From Ziziphus jujuba (lineage: Eukaryota > Streptophyta > Magnoliopsida > Rosales > Rhamnaceae), in the NCBI RefSeq assembly GCF_031755915.1, contig NC_083379.1, forward strand, positions 12,571,501 to 12,635,500: 64,000 nucleotides of DNA. Reading direction: 5' to 3'. Shown here piece after piece: positions 33,912 to 46,230 of the stretch (position 1 is its first letter; each line of letters opens with the position of its first letter). A program made the position numbers and the translations under genes. The notes under the pieces are model-generated. The model was not told where the DNA came from, did not search any database, and saw nothing but the letters and a program-made list of their open reading frames with translations.

Positions 33912-36900
33912 TGTCAGGACCCGTCCAGAATTCCTCCCCGGAACCCTAGACAAGCCTTGATCCCAGGGAAATACCACCGAATCTTTCAACGGAAAATCCG
34001 GCAGCCCCTCCCTTAAGGGTAGGACTTACCAAAAATTACCTGCACTGAAAACACACTTCTATATTCATCCCCTTATTCCTCTCACGAAACTACAAATTGA
34101 TACCACAAATTTACAGCACTTCACAACAATAACAGCAACCTATTGCATAAATAAAACATAGGTATCCAAAATAGTATACAGAGCTTCATGAAGTGCTATT
34201 CAATACAAAATACAACAAAGATGAAAGAAATGATACAACTAAAATGAACTAGTACAAAAGTACTTCTCGAAACACGATAGCGGCGGAGAATTGGTTCGCC
34301 CCGGAAGAACGTCTACCACCCCTTGCACCTAAGAGAATGGAGTTTAAAAACATGAGATGCTAATCATCTCAGTGGGCGACCCTAGCTACTGAACACCTTT
34401 AATATTAGCAATAATAATATAACAAGTAAGGGAATTTAAGTAATACCGGCAATTAAATAGGTAAATAAATAATAGCAATTGGAAATAATAAATTTCCCTC
34501 AAAACTCTCACTAATCACTCCATTGGAAATGTTCCCTTTTTAAAACATTTTCACAAAATCCGATATTCGTATTTTCCGAAAACCAACGGATCAAACAATT
34601 TAATAAACAATAAATAAATAAATACCCCAAATATAATTAAAATGTAATAAATTATAATAAATAATTTTTTGAACACCTTTGGGGTTTGAAATTTCATTTG
34701 AAAATTTACACTTGACGCACCACACCATATACCGATGATGCCCTCCGATACCTAGCGTCCTGAGCACCGACTGGCGGGGAGATTAAAGAGAGAAACTTGC
34801 ATACGGCACTTCAACGTCCCGACAGTACTGCTGCTGAAACCATCATCCCGGCCAAGGAGGGGGGCGGCTATGGCCAATATCAAACTTGCCTGCCCACGGT
34901 CCAATGGCAACCACGGGAGACATAATACTTGCCCGCTAAACCATATACATACACCAGAACACCAATACTGTATGAATGCGTCTAAAATAATTATTAACTC
35001 AACCGTATCGTTCTTTCACATTTACCATCCCACATATTTTCATTTAACAACCCGGTACGAAAACATCGATAACCAATATAACAATAGTTTTTCTCGTAAT
35101 ACGAGGTTCAACAAATAAAATACCGTGGGCATAATTATAAAATTAAACTACCAATTTAAACAAATACTTTCATAAAATATTTAAACCAATTATGCCCGAA
35201 AAATAATACTTAAAACTACGTACGATTATTACTGAAATATACTTTGCTCATGCATAATAAATAAATTAAATCACAATAAAATCATAATTAAATCGCACCA
35301 CATGAGCATAATTCAAATACCAATTAAACACCAATTAGATATAATTAATTACCCAAAATATTTTTAAAGGTGGGTCACTCACCTTAAGCGCATATATCAG
35401 CTAAGATCCTCCTCAGGATCAACTCCACTACTCGCACGCGCACCTAAAACATTCACAGTACACCAACCAAATACATTAATATTTTAGTCGGGTAACTCCC
35501 AAATGGGTACCCGGGGAGCGAACACAAACGACAACTAAAAATTACAAGTGATATACCGAATCAAAGCTTGAGTGATAAGGATCACGGATTCGGTCTTACT
35601 TTCTGGAGATCGGACCCGAGGTGGCCGGAATCTCGCCGGAAAGCTTTCCGGATTTGACTCCTCAATTCTCCCAAACCATCGCAAATTGGTGGAAAAGGAT
35701 GCCACATTTGGATTCAGGAGGTCGGAATCAGTGGACAGGGACCGGTGGTGCAACTGGGTACTCACCGGAACAGTGACTTCTAGCAAGCCACTGCGGTCAC
35801 CAGCAACCGTCACCGGCGGTGGCGCGTGCGGTGGCCGTTGGCTGAGATTTTTGGCGGTTTTGTAGATCGAGGGGAGAGGATTCCAATGAGATCGGCGGTG
35901 AGGCAAACGGAGGCCGGACGGCAAAGAGATCGGGGTTTGAAGATTTTCGGCACCTCGCCAGAAAATGCTCCGATCCCGGTGCGTCGAAGGTCCGGTGGCT
36001 GTGAAATTTGGTGGGTAGGCCGGAATTGCCACGGGTGAGAGACCGGTCAGGCACGTGTGGCTTGAAAGTGGCCAGAAACTGGTCAACGGCGGTGGCCGGC
36101 GGTGGAAGGGAAAAATCGCCGTCGAGCTTCGCTGGCTCAATCTGGGAGCGTCCGGTGACCGTCGGTCGTGAAATTTCAGGGATAGGCCGGAAATGGGAAG
36201 GCGCTCCCGTCTGGCCGGCACGTGTAGCAAGGGTCGGTCAGAAAATTGGACGATTCCGGCGGCCGGTCTTCTCTTTCTCTCTCTCTTTCTCTCTCCTCCC
36301 CGGCGTTTTTGCCAAATAAAAGCCACCGTGGGTGACACTGTTCATCCACATGGACCAATCAGGTGACGACACGTGGCAAAAACGTTGGCCGCCGGATGCG
36401 CCTAGATCGAAGCGACGAAGCTCGGCGGCGATTTTTCCCTCCACCGCCGGCCACCGCCGTTTGACCCCTTTCCGGCCATTTTCCGGCCACACGCGCCAGC
36501 CACCCCTCACCACCTCCTCAAGTCTGGCCTACCCACCAAATTTCACGGCCACCGGACCTCCGACGCGCCTGGATCGGAGCTTTTTCCGGCGAGGGGCCGA
36601 AAATCTTCAAACCCCGATTTCTCTGCCGTCCGGCCTCCGTTTGCCTCACCGCCAATCCCGTTGGATTCCTCTCCCCTCGATCTACAAATCTGCAAAAAAT
36701 CTCAGCCAATGGCCACCGCACGCGTCACCGCGGGCGACGGTTGCCAGTGACCGCGGCGGCTCGCCGAAAGTTACTGTTCCGGCGAGTACCCAGTTGCACC
36801 GCCGATCCGTCCCGACTGTGTTCGACCTCCTGAACCCGAATCTGGCATCCTTTTTCGCCAATTCATGACGGTTTGGGAGAATTGCGGAGTCGAAACCCGA

Positions 36901-38737
36901 AAGCTTTCCGGCGAGATTCCGACCACCTCGGGTCCGATCACCGGAAAGTAAGACCGAATCCGTGATTCTCATCACTCGAGCTTCGATTCGATATATAACT
37001 CATAAATTTTAGATGTCGTTTGTGTTCGCTTCCCCGGGTACCCATTTGGCAATTACCCGATTAAAATATTAATATTTGTGGTTTGGTGTATTGTGGATAT
37101 TTTAGGTGCACGTGCGGATAGCGGAGTCGATCCTACGGAGGATCTTGATTGAGATACGTGCTTAAGATGAGTGACCCACCTTCAAATTAATTTCGAGAAT
37201 TAAATTTGTGATTATTATGTGTGATTTGAATATTTGGAATTTAAATTCTATGTGCCAAATATTTAATTGATTTATTGTGGAATTATTGGTGAATTTATTT
37301 TGATTAAAAAAAATATGCATTATATAAATTTATGCAAATGTGAAAATTATTTTATGGTATTGAGGATTACGAAATTCTTGTGGTTTTAACATTAAATTGG
37401 GCATGATTTTATTTTCAAATATTTCAAGGAAAATATTTGTTTATGTTGGTGACTTCAATTTTTATAAAGTATGCCCATGGGATATTATGTGATTTAATTA
37501 TTATATTTCAAGAATTATTTATGCTATTGGAAAAATTGGAATGTTTAAATTGGTGGATTTGGGAGTTGGTGGAGTTGAATTTTCATGGAACTTATGATGT
37601 TGATTATAAAGAAATTGTGGAGAATTTCCGGGTTCAATTAGATGGAATAAACCCGTTATGTTTATGGAAAATTTGAGATTTTGATATATAAATTAAATAT
37701 GTGGATTTTATGATTTTTAGATGTACCGTGCACGCACTGGTGTTCTCTTTATATGTGATATGGTTAGTGTGCACACGGATGTGATTAGCGCATAGGTGGG
37801 TGTGAGTAACGCGCAGGTGATATTATGAGTTGTCCTGTGGTTGCCATCGGATGAGGGTAGGCCGCCCCTCCATGGCCGGGACACCAGTTAGCAACGGCGC
37901 AGTGGGACGCCACGCGACCGTATGCCGGTTTCTTTCTATAACCTCCTGTCTAGCGGTACCTTGGGACGCTGGGTACTGTTGGCGCCACTGGTATATAGTG
38001 GGTGCATCAAGTGATTTTCAAAACTGGGATTTTAAAATAAATATTTTGATATTGTATTGGAATTAAAAATATAATTATTACTGTTTCTGGTATTATTTGA
38101 TGTCTTGGTTTTCGGGGAATACGAACAAAGGGTTTTGTGAAAAGGTTTTAAAAGGGGAACTTTTCCAACCGAGAGAATTGTAAGGGTTTTGAGAGAAATT
38201 ATTATTTCCAATTAATTATTATTTATCTACTTTATTACGTTGGTATTATATTGTATAGTAGATAGGGTCACTCACTGAGATGATTAGCATCTCATATTTT
38301 CAAATTCCGTTCCTCTAGGTACCAGGTCATCGGTGTTCATCCAGAGCGAACTTGATCTTCATCGCTGTCTTAGTTCGTGAAGTACCATGTTCTTCTTTTA
38401 TTGCAGTTATATTACTTCTTTCACTCTTGTTGTATTCTATACTTAGCAGTACTTCATGAAGCTCTGTATACTGTATGGGACACTTATGTATTTATTATGC
38501 ACTGGATTACTGTATTTTTTTTTTTTTTTGGAGTGCTGAAATTTGTGGAATCAACTTGTAGTATTGTGGGAGGAATAAGGGGACGTTATAGAAGTGTGTT
38601 TTCAGTGCAGGAATTTGTGGTAAGTCCATCCCTTAGGGGAGGTTCTGCCGGATTTTCCATTGGAGGGTCCGGTAGGGTTTCCCTGGGATCAGGGCTTGTC
38701 TAGGGTTCCGGTGAGGAATTTTGGACGGGTCCTGACA
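33912..38737. mobile_element. 4.8-kb inverted repeat made of two gypsy-type LTRs
   Basis: The left arm begins TGTCAGGACCCGTCC at 33912 and the right arm ends in its reverse complement, ggacgggtcctgaca, at 38737. The arms meet at about 36380. Matching landmarks include the cctagacaagcc block, the tatacagagcttcatgaagt block, and a GC-rich core where a peptide-like frame ITDSVLLSGDRTRGG appears on the + strand at about 35572 and on the - strand at about 36975. In family orientation the left arm is a minus-strand LTR and the right arm a plus-strand LTR. Both lack the TGTAACA start, about 440 bp or more. The arms have clearly diverged. No matching target duplication is seen at the outer edges. Confidence 0.85.
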
Positions 38738-39051
38738 TGTATACTAATTATGCTATAATTAGTCCATAAATATATATTTGGTAAATAAGATAAAATTAAA
38801 CATTTTATTTATTTTCAATTTATTTCAAAATTATTACTATATGTAATTTTATCAATTATTTGATAATTATGGATATTTATATCAAAAATTAATTTTATAT
38901 ATATTTGATTATATTTATAAAAGGTAAAATAATGAATAATAAATAATAAATAAAATAAAATAAAAATAAAAATGGTGTTCTTGGAGGGAATTTGGAAGAA
39001 GGATATGCTGACATGTGGCACGTACGCTTCTTCTTTATAAATTATATAAAT
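38738..39051 (+). repeat. Tail of the AT-rich repeat unit
   Basis: Resumes the AT-rich unit to the right of the palindrome and ends with the exit motif (gctgacatgtggcac, ttctttataaattatataaa). The equivalent tail lies at about 60700-60957. Confidence 0.5.
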
Positions 39052-39360
39052 TTTCTCTATTTCTTTCAATTTAGAAGGTGGCATGCTTATACAATCAAAA
39101 ACGTCTAGTGTTGGATTTTTTTCAACATATATTTTTTTGCATGCCTTGTGGGACCCATTAAATAAAAAACTGAGATAATTTCAAATGATAATAAAGTCAT
39201 TTGAGACATTTTATGTCAGATGAGTGAAGATATAAAAGATCACAACAGAAAGATAACAGCATCATTCGAATTCATACACCAACAGTTGTAGGCCGTCCAA
39301 GCCATGCTAAATGGCATGTGGCAAATTCACGATTAGAATGAGTATCAAGTGCAGGTCTTC
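39052..39360. other. Spacer, nothing recognised
   Basis: AT-rich sequence with no gene. It leads into the 30-bp minisatellite. Confidence 0.35.
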
Positions 39361-39927
39361 AAAGCCATTTTTACTCCGATACTATTCAATCAGGTCGCAT
39401 TTATCCCGATGCTAGCTCCATATGTCTTATCAACCCCAATGTTGACCCTTCAGGACATATCTATCGAGTTACAGTACTCCCAAGCCACACTGACACATAC
39501 AATAGTACAGGCCTTCAAAAGTGTCTCTGCCTCAATGTTGGCCAATCATGCCACATTTATCTCAATGCTGGCTTCACAAGCAGTATCAGCTCTAACACTG
39601 GCCCCCAGGCTCTATTCATCCAGTTGTAGGAATCCCAGGTCGCATTAACACCTATAGGACTGCTGACCTCCCAGGCCTCCTCTGCCCCAATGCTAGCCTT
39701 CCAAATCTCATTGATACTTAAAGGAGTGCTGGCCTCCAAGGCCGTCTCTACCTCGATGCTAGTCCCCCAAAGAAGCATTGAGACTTACAAGAATGCCAGC
39801 CTCCAAAGCTGCCTTTGCCCTAATATTGGCTCCCCAAGCTAGATCCAATCTGATGCTGACTGCTCAAGCCATATCAACACTTATGGAATGCTAGATTTTA
39901 GGGCTGCATCCATCCTAATAGCACCTT
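39361..39927 (+). repeat. Degenerate 30-bp minisatellite (about 17 units)
   Basis: Units follow caagccgcatcaaccccaat followed by gctggcctcc, mostly 30 bp with some of 35-36 bp. Because 30 is a multiple of three, a 99-codon open frame at 39349-39648 reads as 10-residue repeats (VAFIPMLAPY, ATFISMLASQ, AVSALTLAPR). The frame is interrupted farther on, and no start context or known domain supports a gene. Confidence 0.8.
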
Positions 39928-40299
39928 CACTCACTATTGATGCAGCAAGATCGTAAGTAGAAGTATTGCCAATATAGAATCCTTTAACCATATCAGGCTA
40001 GGCCTAACAACCTTAGGTGGAGGAATGGGCATTAAAACCTTTAGACTAACCTAGACTTTGGACAGCCAAAGATCCAGGGCAATATGAATAAAGGCTCGAG
40101 CAAGGATTTAGAAGCTGTTAGAAACGTTATTTTAAAGATGATTGGTTGTGTGTCTATGAAACATGATCTAAACAGGTTTTGATCCAAACAGAAGACCAAA
40201 TTCCCTAGATGAAGATAATTAAAGACCAACATGATCATGCCGATAGCTATCGTAGGATATTAGTATGGAGAACTGAGATCAAAAAATTAAAATATTACA
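39928..40299. other. Spacer, nothing recognised
   Basis: Less AT-rich than its surroundings but without a convincing open frame. Confidence 0.35.
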
Positions 40300-40850
40300 T
40301 GTTCCATCAAATTATTCTAATTTAATGAAATATATGAGGTAATGTTTGTACCAATATTTTTAATCTCAAATAATAGGGAAGTATAAGGAAAAATATCCCA
40401 CATGGACTAGGAGAAAAAAAAATATTGGTTTTTAAAAATATAAGTTTTTGCAATTATCGCACATTGGAAAAGTAAGAGTTTTTTGAATAACTTCTTTTAC
40501 TATATATTAAAGTCTCATTTGCTCATTGAGCAAGTCTTCCTATTATTTAGTTTTTATTTAGTGTTGGTCCTTAGGTCACCTATTATTTAGTTTAACTATT
40601 TAATTTTTTGCTGGTCCTTAAACTGCTTATTTTATTAGCTTTGATTATTATGGTTATTATTATTATTATTTTCTTTTTTTTGGCATTGTTATTTTTTAAA
40701 AAATTTTCTATATGATTAAAGTTCTTTAATCATTTAGACATTTTAACTTTTTAATTGTTTGTTCTTTGCAATTAAATACAATCATCTGATTGTATTTCAT
40801 TTTTATGATTGTTATTAATATTATTTTCTTTATTTTCTTTCATCTAGAAG
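40300..40850. repeat. Dispersed repeat, copy 2 (partner of 28861-29440)
   Basis: Shares tggtttttaaaaatataagt, gcaattaaatacaatcatct and intervening blocks, in order, with the first copy. Confidence 0.6.
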
Positions 40851-42048
40851 GTGACAATCTCTTGCACAATAATTAAAAAACTATATAAGTTGTCTCATTT
40901 TAAGGTGAATTTCATTATCCTGATTTATTATGAGATGGATAAATTTGTTATTTTCAAATCATATTTAATTTACACAAATAATAACAATAATAATAATAAT
41001 ACATATAAATTACTTGAGAAAGGAAAGAAAAAAGGACATCCTATCTAAATTGGTACTCCTTACAAACCCAACTTTAATCAAGCATAAATAAAATTAAAAG
41101 AAAAGGAATTATAAACCACTATTCATCAAGGCAATAAAAACCTGACCCCAATATCTCTAGCCTGTGTTAAAACCTAATCGAATAAAAACTTCAATGGAGA
41201 AAACTGCCAACACAAAAAAGAGTACTAGGGAAATAAAATACCAAAAAATGAAAAACATAAAAATAAACCACATCCAAAAAACAAGATGAAACCCCATAGT
41301 CTAATTACAAAAACGATGGGTATGACTCCACATTAAATCATCTAAATGCGGTATATTAAAACTTCATCAGAATTTGAAATGACTGCTGCCTTGGAAACAG
41401 AGCATATTTTATATCCTTGCCTGCTTGAGTTGATTGAATAGTAATTATAAAATGTAGAATAATATTTTTTCAAGAATACGCATTTATTAAATTCAAAAAT
41501 ATTCACGGCTAGCAAAGCATGGAAAAAAAAGAGCGTTATATGACTTTATCTTGAACATTTTATAATATTCTACCATTGTTTATGTTTGTATCTCTCCTTG
41601 CAGGGTTGAAGCCAGAAAATGACCAATGGGGGAGATAAGATATTTTTTTAAAAAAAGAAATAAGTTTATTTAATAAAATTATCTAATTATATATGAACAA
41701 GTTATATGAAATTTTTATCATTTTTTATATGTTAAATTAAATACTATAATGTATGAGGAGCAAACAAAAAGGTGTTATCACCAAGAAAAAAATGTTGATT
41801 GAAATTTAAAAAGAAAATTCGGGTCTTTTTTTTTTTTTCGGTTTTCTTTAAGAAAAAATAATTACATTTAGATATGTTTTGTTTCCAAATATGTATTATT
41901 CCTAAAAGTACTATTTCCTAATTGATCAAAATATTGATATATATATATATATTTCAAAGATCAATATCATTTTCCTTTTTTGATCAAAATTGAAATATCA
42001 ATATCATGATATCAAATATGTATAAAATTCTTCTAATTGTTCCTTTCA

Positions 42049-42083
<35 letters not shown>

Positions 42084-42469
42084 AGCCTTCAACGATTAGG
42101 GACACCAATAGGGATCCAATTCAATATAGTGGGAAGTTCATACCCCTCTTATTTGAAAGGTCTTCGATTTGTATTAATAAAACTTTGTATATCAACACAA
42201 ACTCAACAAGAAATTGGACCTCAAATTAAATCTCCGAAAAATTACCAACCACAAGAGGAAATTATTCCAAACGGTGAAAACATGCAGCTAGATTTGAGAA
42301 TAAAGCATGAAAAGGGCAAAGCTAAACAGAGAAAGATTTCAGCATAAGAAAACAGAGGAAGACATTCTGCTTCCTTTTTTTTACTACTATAAGTAGCATA
42401 AATCTGCCAATAAGTCGTCATTTAATAAAGCCAAGCAACTCAGCAATCATAACGAGCTCATTGGTTACG
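40851..42469. other. 3' flank of WAK-like gene 2, no supported gene
   Basis: AT-rich, with a (AAT)n tract near 40977-41003 and an A-run of about 30 at 42051-42081. After the A-run an open frame continues to 42347 (113 codons in total) with less biased composition (RLGTPIGIQFNIVGSSYPSY, LIKLCISTQTQQEIGPQI). I do not recognise this protein sequence, and its upstream part is only the poly-lysine reading of the A-run. Confidence 0.4.
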
Positions 42470-45400
42470 CTATCGTGCATCATTATATGGGCTTAACATT
42501 TGGCTTTTCATGCTATCATACCCAATGGTTGCAGTACCATTACTCCTAAATCCACTTTCACCGCTAGAATTTTCATAAGCGTTTGAGGATGAACCAAGCA
42601 AGTACTCATTCTCTTCTCCAATTAAATCAACTTTTTGCCATGGATGTTCGTCCAAGTTAATCAGTCCCTCTAGCTCATTTGCTACTTCTTTCATTGTAGG
42701 CCTTTCTTCCCCTTTCACACTCAAACACATTTTTGCAAGATTAGCGACTTTCTTTACTTCATCGACATTTGCTTCATCCACAATGTCACCATCAAGAACA
42801 TGAAGTAAGCAGTCCTCTTCAATTGCAGTTACAAAGAACATTGCCAGGTTTCTTTCACCTTCAGGCCTGTTGAAAGAAACTACTTCCTTGCTCGTTAGTA
42901 GCTCAGCCAAAACAACGCCAAAAATATATACATCACTCTTTTCTGTTAATTGGCTTGAGTGGAAGTATTCTGGGTCCAAGTACGCAAGTGTTCCTTGCAC
43001 CAAAGTTGTTAGCTGGTTTTGGTCTATAGGAATCAGTTTTGAAGCTCCAAAGTCCGATACTTTTGCCATGTAATTTTCATCTAATAGTATGTTTGAGGTT
43101 TTCACATCTCTATGTATAATCGGTGTAGAAGTTGCAGAATGTAAATATGCAAGTGCCCCTGCAGTTTCAGATGCTATCTTCACTCTCACCTTCCATGGAA
43201 GTAGAGGTGCTTTTCCTTTCTCGTGAATATGCTGGAAAAGAGTTCCGTTAGTGATGAACTTGTAAACAAGCGAAGGAACTTCTGTCTCTAAGCAACAACC
43301 CAGCAATTTAACTACGTTCCTATGATTGATTTGCAAAAGAATGACCATTTCATTGATGAACTGTGCAGTCTGTGTTTCGTCACCAATTTTGGACTTCTTT
43401 ATAGCAACTTCTTGGCCATCTGGTAATATTCCCTTATAGACTTTTCCATAGCCTCCTTCTCCAATAACTCTATTTTCATCATAGTTGTTTGTGGCTCTTT
43501 TAAGTTCTTCTGCAGTGAAAATTTTCGCTGTTTCAAGATTTGAGAGTCGTTGTCTCAACATTAATCCACCATTTTGCTCGAAGAACTTCTTCTTTAATTT
43601 TCTTAGCTTAATTTTGTTTACTCCCCAACACATCATTGAAACTGCAACCAACAACGCGAGACTTACACCTGTATTTGTTAAAATGTGACCATGTAGTGAG
43701 GCATAAGGTCATGTAGTATACAAATATGGTTTACGATCTTGAAATATAAGTTGAGATACGTACATAAGAATTAAGTTGAGATACGTTGGTCTACTTGAAT
43801 CCAAAAAATGAGAGTAAATATATATTTGATATATCAATCAACAAATTTCATGCCACGAACAAATATATTATATTAATGGCAACCTATTTACGGTTCTAAA
43901 AGAGTTGGCTAACAAAATTCTTTACTGCTGAAAAAGTTTTGAGAATGTTTTGAGTGGTGCATCTGATAAGTGAGTTTTAGCTCACTTATTTAGTCATCTA
44001 TCGCTTAATTATTTATGGAAAACTCAAGCATTTATGGTTATTTTGATATGTTTTTGTGTTCTTGTATAGGTGAGCTTTAAAATGAAATTAAGGGTAATTT
44101 TTATGGTTTCTAAAGCTTCGGGGATCACCTTAGAGAGGAAGAAGACTCACTATACCTAATCCAAGTCAAAGATGCCACCCATTGTTCAAAATTTTCAAAA
44201 TGTTGACTTTTCATGCCTTGATTTTTAATTTTGACTTTATTGATTTTGATCATATTAGAGTTTTAATGAGAGCATGTGCAAGACATGTGCCTTTAGTGTA
44301 GAGATTTGCATGTTCAAATCATGTGACTCATTTAAATTAGGCATATGAAAGCCATGTGCACATCTAGGACCCTTTAATCTTGATCTAAAGGTTGGATTTA
44401 AGGCTAGGATTTTAGAGATGATTTAGAGGGGGTTTTATTTGAGGAGGCTTGGTAGAGAAGAAAAGGGGGAGCCACCATTGTAGATAGCTTGGAGAAGAAC
44501 TAGAGAGCAACACACTCAATTTAGAGAGAGAAAGCTTGGGCTTGGAAGAAGATTGAAGATTGAAGAGATTCCTCTACAAGATTCCTTCTCCTTTGAGTTT
44601 TCTCTATCTTTTATTACTCTCTAAATTGTATTTGTATGTATGTATATATATATATATATTGGGATATGGATTGCTAGATTTACTATCTAGGGTGTTGATG
44701 GAACTTTTATTTGGATTGTAATTGAATGATGGGTTGATTACTACTATGCAATTCTATTATTTTCTTGTGTATTCTTTGGATTTAATGTTCTAATATGTCT
44801 AACTAGAATGGAAATCAATTGCGTATTGGGTAGATCTTTGAATTTCTCTTTGGAAAAGGGTTATTTAATGGATTTGTCACTAGGATTACACAACTCATGT
44901 TTTAATTATAGTTGGAAAACTTAATTAGGAAGTAGATAACCTAGAAAAAGGGAATTAATGCATGGCTTTTTAAGTTAATTTAGGAAGGGATTCTTGAATT
45001 TCCACTAATTATCCATAGATTCTAATTCTCCTAGGGATAAGGAATTAAATGTAATTAGAAACCTTTTGGTTAGAATTAAAGATAGAAATCCAATGGTAAT
45101 CACCCAAGTTAAGTTCAATTATAGGAAGAATAGAGGGAAATCAATATTCTAGAGTTTTAGATCATAATATTTGCCATTTTCATTACTTAGGTGTGTTGTT
45201 TCTCTTGATTTCTTATCCTACTACTTTAGCAAATTTTAATATTAGTTTTAATTTACGTTCACACTAGTTTCTAGTCAAATTGGATGCCTAAATAAAAAGA
45301 ATTAATCAATAATTTTGATACTTAACAAAGTTTCGAACATCAATAAACGATACACATTCATCACTTTATTACTTGTGCGACCTGTATACTGGTGGAATTA

Positions 45401-46199
45401 ACGCATCAGCATCTCAAGCTTCTTTTTTTTGTTAATTAAATTTACTACCATTAACTATTATATATTTTGTACCTAGGGCTTCAAATTATAAAAAGGGTCA
45501 AACTGCCCCTAAACTATTATTTCTTGCCACATTAGTCTGATCATGCAATTTCTACTAATAAATTTGGCAAAATTATGCCTATGTGCTAGTCAAAATTTGA
45601 AATAAAACACAATAAAAGAGTTTCAGTTATAGAGTAATGCATGTTTAATTTCATCAGATTCAATATTCGTTAGATAACAATAGTTCAAGAGACATTAAAT
45701 ATGTTTTATAGTTTGGAGCCGAGAGCGCAAAACTGTGTAATAGTTCAAGAGTCTAAATGTATATATTTTCACATAAACTAAATTTTATATAAGTGCTATT
45801 GGACGCCCGCAGTGCATAAGTCTAGTCAGGAGTTCGAGCATGCTTACCCAGTGCAATATAGAGAACGAGAAGTCTCGCAGATTGATCTATTGCATTGCTT
45901 TGGCTGCAAGCCGTTCCATTAATAATTCTGTACCCCTTTGGACATGTACACGTCCAGTTCCCAGGTAAATTATGGCACTTTCCCGGATTGCACGGGTTTG
46001 AAATATTCTCGCATTCATCAACATCTGAAAATTAAGAAGGTAAAAGTTAACGATGCTGAAAACCATGTTATAAGGCTGGCCAAACACAATTGTTGATTTT
46101 ATACTTGGCCAATATTTTTAGCTTTTACTCAGTATTAAGGTGACACCATTCTTAAGCTATCTACATCATTACAGTTTCTACTAAAATATGGTCCTTTTT

Positions 46200-46230
<31 letters not shown>

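Noticed and set aside
35535..36975. Long open frames (up to 267 codons) on both strands in GC-rich DNA
   Set aside because: They lie in the GC-rich core of the LTR palindrome, are rich in Pro/Arg/Ser, overlap on opposite strands, and mirror each other across the inverted repeat. They are composition artefacts of a non-coding LTR.
42006..42347. 113-codon open frame after an A-run
   Set aside because: The first part is poly-lysine from the A-run. The rest has a natural-looking composition, but I cannot link it to a family or find a start codon, so it is not called as a gene.
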